The notes beneath the pieces were generated by a model. The model saw only the letters and a list, made by a program, of their open reading frames with translations. It did not search any database and was not told where the DNA came from. This document shows, piece by piece, positions 5,483-11,235 of a stretch of 11,235 nt of DNA (positions are counted from its first letter, which is position 1; every line of letters starts with the position of its first letter). A program made the translations under genes and the position numbers. Source of the DNA: Pseudomonadota bacterium (GTDB taxonomy: Bacteria; SAR324; XYD2-FULL-50-16; JAHJRI01); contig JAKSDL010000323.1 in the NCBI GenBank assembly GCA_022360105.1, positions 1 to 11,235 on the forward strand, written 5' to 3'.

Positions 5483-8128
5483 ATGCTTTTAAATATCAAT
5501 TCATTAAAGATAGCTATTTTATTGTTAGCTTCTATTTTCATGTTAATCGGCTGCACAGGTGAGGATAGCAGCTCAGGGGATACGAAGGCTGAAGAACCCG
5601 GAACCAAAATTGATTTGACCATTACATCGATTAAAAAACAGTTGGTGCCAAATTCGGGTCCGTCAATGTCTGCCATGGCAGCAAACAGCGTGAACGGAAC
5701 CTTGATGCAGGGACAATTGCTGGCTGAGAATCTGGACACATTGATTCAGGAGACCTATAACTGGTCGATCTTTTTGAATGAAACCACATTTGAAGTGGAA
5801 TCCAACAAATCAATCGTGCTGGATCCCGGTGAGTACCGATTCTCGTTGCTGATCAACCATGGTAACCAACAGTACGCCGGAATGTCAGCCATGACGATTA
5901 TAGACGGTCAAAACACCATCGATATGACCATTCGCCCAATCATTGGGGATACAATCAGCACAGTTAATCTGGTGGATAACCTGGCGGATTTCAGATTTCA
6001 GTACGATCCTTCAGAGCTTTCGGTAGCTGGAATCAGCAGCCCAAATCTTGGAATTGTTTTGGATGGTGGGCTTGAAGAAATATTAGCTATCAATCCGGCG
6101 ACAGGTATTTCAGATGAATACTTGAATCTATCTGTCGGATATCACACGATCGATCTAAAATTATATGATGGGTCTCTGCAACGGGGAAAATCCCCTGTTT
6201 CAAATCAGGAATTCTATTTTCATCCCGATTTCGATATTGAATTGAATTTAGTTCCGCTACATGGCGAAGCTAACATTGCTCTTACACATAGTGGTGGTGA
6301 GGCAACCTTTAACTTTTTGATTCCAACTGAAGTGGTTGATGAAGCAGGCGGGTTGGGAAATCTTGATGTTTTGTTTTCCATAGTCAGCGCAAAAAATTCT
6401 CTTCAGGAAATTGATCTTGTTTTAAGTCAGGATGCCAGCAACGACTACAGAACCAGTACCACGATTTCTGGGTTTCAGGCCGATGAAGCTACACTGTCTT
6501 TGTCATTTACCCGAAAATCACCCAATACCTTGCTGGGAAGCTGCAATCAGGTTGTCGTAATCGATACAACCCCGCGCAGCATGATTTGTGATCTAACCCT
6601 ACGAAGAAATGCCGTCGCAGGTGGAAGATTGTTAAGCACTATCGGAATTAATGTTGAAGATACCGGAATGCCTGTGGCTGGTGCGACTGTATATGTAGAT
6701 GGAGAGCTTTTCGGAATAACGAGTTCCGAGCCTGGTAGCTATGGTTTTATGAAGGGTTATTTAACCGCCGGCAATCATATCATTAGAGCAGAAGCAGGAG
6801 GCCAGTACGGTGAAATCAATGATAATTTCTCCGCTTTCAGCAATAATACCAGGACGATCAGCCTCGATCAGATTTCAGGTCCTCAACCGGGTTTTACCTT
6901 CCACCCAATCAGTCAGATCACAGCCGAAGACGGCTCCAACGCGGTTTTTTATATGTGGCTTAATGTACAGCCATCTCAGGATGTTGTGATTGATGTAACG
7001 ACTGATAATCCTGCGGAAGGTGTGACAAGTGTCAGCAGCCTCACGTTTACACCATCCAACTGGAATGACGCTCAACCCATTGTGGTATCCGGTGTGGATG
7101 ACGCTGTTTACGACGTTGATAGGACATTCAATGTGGTGTTATCTGTGGCATCTGCAGGATCAGACTATGTCAATTTAAACCCTTTGGATCAAACATTCAC
7201 CAATATCGATAGAACACAAATCCCTGCTTGGAGGAAGCTTTCGGACACAGGTCAAACCGCCTGCTTTGATAGCTCGGGTGGCTCTATTCCTTGTCCTGCA
7301 CCAGGCACACCATTAAGTCAGGATGGGAGCTATTCGATTAATCCACTATCTTTTTATGATACCGGATTTAACACCATCATTGATAACAATACCAGGCTGA
7401 TGTGGGAAAAGAGATGGGATTTTCTGGGAGGAACCTGGACTGAAGCAAAAGATTATTGTGACAACCTGGTTCAGGGAGGTCTTTCTGATTGGAGACTTCC
7501 AACCCTGCAGGAATTGCACAGTATTGTGGATTTTAATAGGTCTGCCCCTATTGTGGATACAACCTATTTTCAAGTACCGCCGCAAGGATATTACCCATAT
7601 TGGACATCCACTCCTTCTGCTTTTAGTCCAGCTGATGAAGCATGGCAGGTTGAGTTTCGGGGGCACATAGTAAGTACAGAATCATACGATGGTTATGCAC
7701 ATGCCCGTTGTGTAAGAGGCGCACCCGAGGGAGTTCTTTGGCCGCAAGACTTCCAAGCTGTTGCCAGCGGAATTGTTTGGCACAGGGCGACGAGTCTAAC
7801 ATGGCAACAGGATGGCAGTTTCGTTTCCGGAAACTGGGAACAAATCAGTGCCCATTGCGAAGGACTGACGCTGGCTGGATACAATGACTGGAGACTCCCC
7901 AATATCCGTGAATTAATGTCCATAGCCGACCATTCAAAAATATCACCTGCAATCGACACCGGGTATTTTCCAACTACCAAACCTTACTCTTACTGGTCGT
8001 CAACGAGTCATCCTTCTGATCGTACAAGAGCAGCCGAAATGAGCTTCAGTATGGGATATCCAAATCTAAACTGTCTCAAAACTAGTGCGGTCATCTGCAA
8101 CACTCATTGTGTTAGGGGTGGCTTGTAA
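5483..8128 (+). CDS. Large lipoprotein with Calx-beta-like and two DUF1566 domains
   Basis: The 881-residue protein has a lipoprotein signal ending in LIGC, so Cys24 is the lipidation site. Thr follows it, compatible with outer-membrane sorting. Residues 25-380 are beta-rich with no family I recognise. A carboxypeptidase-regulatory/PEGA-like segment lies near 385-440 (PVAGATVYVDGELFG). A Calx-beta-like domain follows at about 470-577 (AEDGSNAVF, SLTFTPSNWNDAQ). Two DUF1566 (Lcl C-terminal) domains end the protein: about 583-746, opening with LSDTGQTACFD and holding LSDWRLPTLQELHSI, and about 755-880, holding YNDWRLPNIRELMSI. Both end in CVRG. DUF1566 occurs mainly in surface proteins and its role is not settled; adhesion or envelope binding is inference. 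The frame opens earlier, at 5429, but ATG 5483 has AGAGAGGAA just upstream and starts the signal peptide. Confidence 0.88.
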   Translation: MLLNINSLKIAILLLASIFMLIGCTGEDSSSGDTKAEEPGTKIDLTITSIKKQLVPNSGPSMSAMAANSVNGTLMQGQLLAENLDTLIQETYNWSIFLNETTFEVESNKSIVLDPGEYRFSLLINHGNQQYAGMSAMTIIDGQNTIDMTIRPIIGDTISTVNLVDNLADFRFQYDPSELSVAGISSPNLGIVLDGGLEEILAINPATGISDEYLNLSVGYHTIDLKLYDGSLQRGKSPVSNQEFYFHPDFDIELNLVPLHGEANIALTHSGGEATFNFLIPTEVVDEAGGLGNLDVLFSIVSAKNSLQEIDLVLSQDASNDYRTSTTISGFQADEATLSLSFTRKSPNTLLGSCNQVVVIDTTPRSMICDLTLRRNAVAGGRLLSTIGINVEDTGMPVAGATVYVDGELFGITSSEPGSYGFMKGYLTAGNHIIRAEAGGQYGEINDNFSAFSNNTRTISLDQISGPQPGFTFHPISQITAEDGSNAVFYMWLNVQPSQDVVIDVTTDNPAEGVTSVSSLTFTPSNWNDAQPIVVSGVDDAVYDVDRTFNVVLSVASAGSDYVNLNPLDQTFTNIDRTQIPAWRKLSDTGQTACFDSSGGSIPCPAPGTPLSQDGSYSINPLSFYDTGFNTIIDNNTRLMWEKRWDFLGGTWTEAKDYCDNLVQGGLSDWRLPTLQELHSIVDFNRSAPIVDTTYFQVPPQGYYPYWTSTPSAFSPADEAWQVEFRGHIVSTESYDGYAHARCVRGAPEGVLWPQDFQAVASGIVWHRATSLTWQQDGSFVSGNWEQISAHCEGLTLAGYNDWRLPNIRELMSIADHSKISPAIDTGYFPTTKPYSYWSSTSHPSDRTRAAEMSFSMGYPNLNCLKTSAVICNTHCVRGGL

Positions 8129-8155
8129 TCAACATTGTAAGGATCATTAGTGTTT

Positions 8156-8199
8156 AAAAAAAAGGCCTGTTAAGCTTTTAATGTCAAACTTAAAGGCCT
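8156..8199 (-). terminator. Strong intrinsic terminator for the DUF2860 gene
   Basis: AGGCCTGTTAAG (8163-8174) pairs with CTTAAAGGCCT (8189-8199), giving eleven base pairs with one bulged G and a 14-base loop. On the minus strand the hairpin runs straight into at least seven T (8162-8156). It lies 80 bases past the stop of the minus-strand gene. On the plus strand no T run follows, so it probably does not stop the convergent lipoprotein transcript. Confidence 0.82.
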
Positions 8200-8279
8200 G
8201 GTAGCAGCTGATATCGGTGGATCGACTAAAGTTGGTTCACCGTTTGGCTACTATGGAAAGACCAAACACCCATCCTGAT

Positions 8280-9248
8280 TTAGTAGCTATAGCCCAAAGT
8301 AACAGCCAGGTAGGAAATGCTGCTGTCAAAAAAATCGATGTTGGAATCCAAAGTACCGGTACCAACAATAATATTGGAGTGCATACCCTCAACATCGAAC
8401 AGGTTTAATAAGTGCAACATCGCGAAGATACCGGCTTCTTGATCTCTCCGGGTTTCCTTGTAGATTGGATGTTCTGTTTTATACATCGCTTTATTGGCAG
8501 ACAGTTCCAGCATGAAATAATGATCAGCATTACCTGTTTGGTATTTAACAGACATTCCTGATTTGTCATAATTGTTGGCTGATCCCTGTAAGTGATTTTT
8601 CTCAAGCATCAAACTCGGGGAGACCACACTTGTTTGACTAAGGCCGACATTGTAGGTCAATTGAACTGATTCCGCATAACCGTCTCGTTCCAGATCTTGG
8701 TACAAATCCCCAATATCATCCTCCTCAACGTCTGATCCGGTATGCGAGTAGGTTAGGTCGAAAGGTGAATTGCGAATTCCTTTCCAGGCAAATTTGGTTG
8801 TGAGTCTTTGCTCGGGTGTACTTTTTCTTTTGGTATTTTCAAGATAGGGATTTTTCCAAACTTCAGCTCCCAAACTGGGGGCGAAAGAAAGAGAGAATTT
8901 GCCAAGGTCATCAACAGGTTGGGTAACCCCCACTGCCAAAGAGAGATCAGAACCATCCAACGGCGTTCCGACGAACACTTCTGTATCGGTATTCCTGAAA
9001 ATATATCGAAAATCGAAAATAGGCAGTATCAAAGCCGAATTGGATGCTTCTCCCGCTTTGGTATTGTCCTCAATTTCTTTCTCACCCCGGGTATCCAAAG
9101 TCGAGGTTGAATTGATCAGGGCAACTCCCAGGTCGAGGGTCAGTTTTTTTTCATTGGCAAGATCTGCGCCGGCATCCTGCTGCGCAAATAAAGGATGACT
9201 CACTATCAATGCTGAAACTACAGCAACAGTTAACGTTTTTATTTTCAT
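8280..9248 (-). CDS. DUF2860-family outer-membrane beta-barrel protein
   Basis: From the preferred start this is 322 residues. A Sec signal peptide (MKIKTLTVAVVSALIVSHPLFA) is probably cut after residue 22. The mature part alternates short polar turns with amphipathic strands and ends in LGYSY, an aromatic C-terminus typical of outer-membrane barrels. Segments fit my recollection of DUF2860, a family known from Vibrio: INSTSTLDTRGEKEI, LPIFDFRYIF, VFVGTPLDGSDLSL, WKNPYLENTKR, HPIYKETRRDQE and LDSNIDFFD. The family has no assigned function; a channel or surface role is inference. The ATG at 9248 is chosen over 9266 because GGAG (9258-9261) lies nine bases upstream and the signal peptide starts there. 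A strong terminator follows; the gene is divergent from the sigma factor and probably monocistronic. Confidence 0.82.
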   Translation of the reverse strand: MKIKTLTVAVVSALIVSHPLFAQQDAGADLANEKKLTLDLGVALINSTSTLDTRGEKEIEDNTKAGEASNSALILPIFDFRYIFRNTDTEVFVGTPLDGSDLSLAVGVTQPVDDLGKFSLSFAPSLGAEVWKNPYLENTKRKSTPEQRLTTKFAWKGIRNSPFDLTYSHTGSDVEEDDIGDLYQDLERDGYAESVQLTYNVGLSQTSVVSPSLMLEKNHLQGSANNYDKSGMSVKYQTGNADHYFMLELSANKAMYKTEHPIYKETRRDQEAGIFAMLHLLNLFDVEGMHSNIIVGTGTLDSNIDFFDSSISYLAVTLGYSY

Positions 9249-9522
9249 GATCGGTTTCTCCATCAAATAACATTCCAGTAACTAAACTAATAGACTAGTT
9301 TCAGGAGAAACAATTGCCATGAAGATAATTGATGAACAGCGATAACTTGATGACAAATGGATCGATGGCATTTTTGACAATCTTGCCAACCGGACGCATG
9401 GTTTTTCCAAATTACTTTCGAAATGTTGAAGCTATGCAAATTTACCCCGAACTAGGAGCAAAATTTGCAGAAAAGAGACATTCATTTTGATAAGCATCCA
9501 CCCGTAATTTTGGATTTGGAAA
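9249..9522. promoter_or_regulatory. Divergent intergenic region, DUF2860 gene and sigma factor
   Basis: These 274 bases must hold both promoters. I see a small inverted repeat, AAACTA (9284-9289) with TAGTTT (9296-9301), about 40 bases upstream of the DUF2860 start. A TTGACA at 9374-9379 points to the sigma gene but lacks a good -10 at 17 bases (CATGGT). No TGTCGA-like ECF42 promoter motif is seen. Confidence 0.35.
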
Positions 9523-10776
9523 ATGAATGACACCGGTGCAAATCAAATCAATGCCGCACTTGAGGAATTATACAATTCTCAATCACGCAGGATACTGGCA
9601 ACCTTAATTCGCTTGTTGGGGGATTTTGACCTCGCTGAGGATGCGTTGCAGGAAGCTTTTGCAATTGCAGCTACAAAATGGCAGGAAGAGGGAATTCCTA
9701 AGAATCCTCGATCCTGGATAGTTTCAACAGGGCGTTTCAAAGCAATCGATAACTTGAGACGGAAATCCAAATTCACATCACCCCTGCCCGGTCAACTGGA
9801 AAACCAAATTGATCACAACCAGCATGACCCGGCAGATCAGATGGATGATATCCTGGAAGATGATCAACTACGATTAATCTTTACCTGCTGTCATTTTGCC
9901 TTGTCTGCGGAAGCTCGTGTCGCTCTGACACTAAGGGAGGTCTGTGATCTTAGTACCGATGAAATTGCCAGAGCCTATCTAACTTCTGCCTCTACTGTTT
10001 CGCAGCGGATCGTCCGGGCAAAATCCAAAATCCGCAAAGCCGGCATTCCCTATCAAATCCCTCCCCCGGAAAAACTCCCGGAGCGTTTAGATATTGTACT
10101 GCAAGTGATCTACCTGATCTTTAATGAAGGATATTCCTCAACCTCCGGGGAAAGCCTCACAAGGCGAGATCTTTGTGATGAAGCCATACGACTGGGTCGA
10201 TTGCTTATGGATCTGCTGCCGGAGCCGGAAGTATCGGGACTGCTTGGGCTTATGTTGTTGCAGGATTCAAGACGGGAGACAAGAATGACGGCTGAGGGCG
10301 ATCTTGTTTTGCTGGAAGACCAGGATCGATCCCTGTGGGACAAGGAGAAGATCAGTGAAGGGATTGCACTTATTGAGCAGTCTTTGTTAAGTCGTCGCTT
10401 CGGACCATACGGTATCCAGGGGGCTATTGCCGCTGTCCATGCCGAGGCTTCCGATGCACAATCAACCGATTGGGCTCAAATCGAAGAATTATATTCAGTA
10501 CTTCAAGACATTAATCCATCCCCGGTTGTGGAACTGAACATGGCGGTTGCGACCGCCATGCATAAAGGAATTGAAGTCGGATTGGAGAAAGTAAATGCCA
10601 TTTTGGATCGAGGGGATCTGGAGGACTACTATCTCATCCATTCAACCAAAGCTGATTTTTTTAGAAGGCTGGGGAATTATGAAAAAGCGAAGGAAAGTTA
10701 TCAAAGGGCACTATCACTAACTCAACAAGGACCTGAGCAACGTTTTCTGGAAAAAAGACTAAAAAATCTAAAATAA
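9523..10776 (+). CDS. ECF42-type RNA polymerase sigma factor with DUF6596 and TPR-like tail
   Basis: The 417-residue protein directs RNA polymerase to its own promoter set. Sigma region 2 is near residues 15-85 (GDFDLAEDALQEAF, then PRSWIVSTGRFKAIDNLRRK). Region 4 is near 112-172, with the helix-turn-helix LSTDEIARAYLTSASTVSQRI. DUF6596 follows at about 187-290 (YLIFNEGYSSTSG, then TAEGDLVLLEDQDRSLW). A helical tail includes GPYGIQGAIAAVHAEA and a TPR-like pair near 365-400 (GNYEKAKESYQRAL). This is the COG4941/ECF42 architecture and length; the tail is thought to regulate activity in place of an anti-sigma factor. ECF42 genes usually adjoin DGPF/YCII-domain genes, but none lies here. The ribosome site is weak (GGAAA touching the ATG), yet the start fits the family N-terminus. 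Confidence 0.93.
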   Translation: MNDTGANQINAALEELYNSQSRRILATLIRLLGDFDLAEDALQEAFAIAATKWQEEGIPKNPRSWIVSTGRFKAIDNLRRKSKFTSPLPGQLENQIDHNQHDPADQMDDILEDDQLRLIFTCCHFALSAEARVALTLREVCDLSTDEIARAYLTSASTVSQRIVRAKSKIRKAGIPYQIPPPEKLPERLDIVLQVIYLIFNEGYSSTSGESLTRRDLCDEAIRLGRLLMDLLPEPEVSGLLGLMLLQDSRRETRMTAEGDLVLLEDQDRSLWDKEKISEGIALIEQSLLSRRFGPYGIQGAIAAVHAEASDAQSTDWAQIEELYSVLQDINPSPVVELNMAVATAMHKGIEVGLEKVNAILDRGDLEDYYLIHSTKADFFRRLGNYEKAKESYQRALSLTQQGPEQRFLEKRLKNLK

Positions 10777-10866
10777 ATTTTATTCTGATTATAAATGATT
10801 GACATCCCAATCTGGAAAACCTTTAAGTCCAGGTTTATCGTTATTGATTTTCCACCAAGTGGTATT
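10777..10866 (+). other. Spacer behind the sigma gene, possible weak terminator
   Basis: AAACCT (10817-10822) pairs with AGGTTT (10831-10836) over an 8-base loop, 40 bases past the sigma stop, but no T run follows directly. A four-pair hairpin, CCAC/GTGG at 10852-10862, leads into the palindromic element. Confidence 0.3.
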
Positions 10867-11069
10867 AAGCTCCGGAGGAGCGGTATAAAGTAGCCAGCGG
10901 TTTTAACCGCTGGTAGACCAATCACGCACTTTCCGGAGTTCCAGAGGAACGACACATGAATTGGATCTATCAGGTTATTGTGTCGTCCCTACAGGACTCT
11001 GGTTGACGGGCTTAATTGTCTTCCGGTGGTTTTCACCACTGGCTACTATCTGTCGCTCCTCCGGAGCTT
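10867..11069. repeat. 203-bp nested palindromic element of six hairpins (REP/BIME-like)
   Basis: The outer ends AAGCTCCGGAGGAGCG (10867-10882) and CGCTCCTCCGGAGCTT (11054-11069) are perfect 16-bp inverted copies. Inside lie six small hairpins in mirror order: A 10869-10881 (GCTCC/GGAGC), B 10894-10913 (CCAGCGGTT/AACCGCTGG), C 10938-10950 (GTTCC/GGAAC), C' 10985-10997 (GTCC/GGAC), B' 11023-11042 (CCGGTGGT/ACCACTGG with one G-T pair), A' 11055-11067. The core ACGACACA (10949-10956) pairs with TGTGTCGT (10979-10986). A CG pair in B is a TA pair in B', and a TA pair in C is CG in C', so stems are conserved while bases change. Such arrays are commonly dispersed repeats moved by REP-associated transposases. 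None is in the window, so copy number and mobility are unknown. Confidence 0.8.
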
Positions 11070-11235
11070 TTGTTAGGTCGAGTTTATTGCATTGGGGTAG
11101 GATCACAGGGCACTGTTATGGATTGTTTTCATTTTAATAATCAACAATCAAATGATAATTGCGAGTGGCTAATCATGCTGGATAAATCCCCCGGTGGTTT
11201 ATCCAAAATCAAATAACAGCTCTTCCAATTCGATC
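11070..11235. other. Tail of window with two further hairpins
   Basis: No gene with a ribosome site is seen. GATTGTT (11121-11127) pairs with AACAATC (11143-11149). GGATAAA (11180-11186) pairs with TTTATCC (11198-11204); its loop shares CCGGTGGTTT with hairpin B' of the neighbouring palindrome. A 66-codon ORF at 11016-11216 runs through half the palindrome and is probably spurious. Confidence 0.4.

Noticed and set aside
9374..9402. Sigma-70 promoter for the sigma factor gene from TTGACA at 9374
   Set aside because: The hexamer at the right spacing, CATGGT, is a poor -10, so this was kept only as a remark.
9332..9490. Plus-strand ORF of 52 codons before the sigma factor, considered as a DGPF/YCII remnant
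   Set aside because: No Shine-Dalgarno sequence and no recognisable DGPF or YCII motif; open frames of this size are expected by chance.
10867..11069. CRISPR array
   Set aside because: The repeats are inverted and unequal, with no regularly spaced direct repeats or unique spacers, and no cas gene is present.
11016..11216. Plus-strand ORF of 66 codons at the window end
   Set aside because: It runs through hairpins B' and A' of the palindrome and lacks a ribosome site, so it looks like a by-product of the repeat.

Overview
The window carries six protein-coding genes with good support, two very small candidate genes, and several structured intergenic elements. It looks like a chromosomal segment of a Gram-negative bacterium: two lipoprotein signal peptides, a porin-like beta-barrel protein ending in an aromatic residue, and a secreted protein with a Sec signal peptide. 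A six-helix methyl-accepting chemotaxis protein implies a chemotactic cell. Base composition is moderate (roughly 40-45% G+C by eye). The DUF2860 and DUF1566 families suggest a proteobacterium or close relative, but I cannot fix the phylum. I see no rRNA, tRNA, transposase, phage gene or CRISPR array.

Layout. Positions 1-171 lie behind the first gene and hold a GAA-type triplet tract and a weak terminator. 172-1590 (minus) encodes a lipoprotein made almost entirely of eight ~54-residue repeats, probably a beta-propeller. 1591-2068 has no conventional gene, but on the plus strand it holds a perfect TATAAT, a strong ribosome site, a 28-codon ORF that also forms a long imperfect hairpin, and an adjoining 22-codon hydrophobic peptide ORF. 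2069-3625 (minus) is the chemotaxis receptor. 3779-4807 (minus) is a secreted protein with two SnoaL/NTF2-like domains. 4808-5482 is a long non-coding stretch with candidate divergent promoters and a 13+13 bp perfect inverted repeat. 5483-8128 (plus) is an 881-residue lipoprotein with a Calx-beta-like domain and two DUF1566 domains. A strong intrinsic terminator (8156-8199) serves the convergent gene 8280-9248 (minus), a DUF2860 outer-membrane protein. 9523-10776 (plus) is an ECF42-type sigma factor with DUF6596 and a TPR-like tail. 10867-11069 is a 203-bp nested palindrome of six hairpins in A-B-C-C'-B'-A' order.

The genes appear to be transcribed singly: every gap exceeds 130 bp and orientations change often, so there is no clear operon. 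Four of the six main proteins are exported to the envelope. The sigma factor lacks the DGPF/YCII partner genes usual for its group, so its targets cannot be read from this window. The parts most worth a second look are the nested palindrome and the two-peptide intergenic unit; both are hypotheses from sequence alone.
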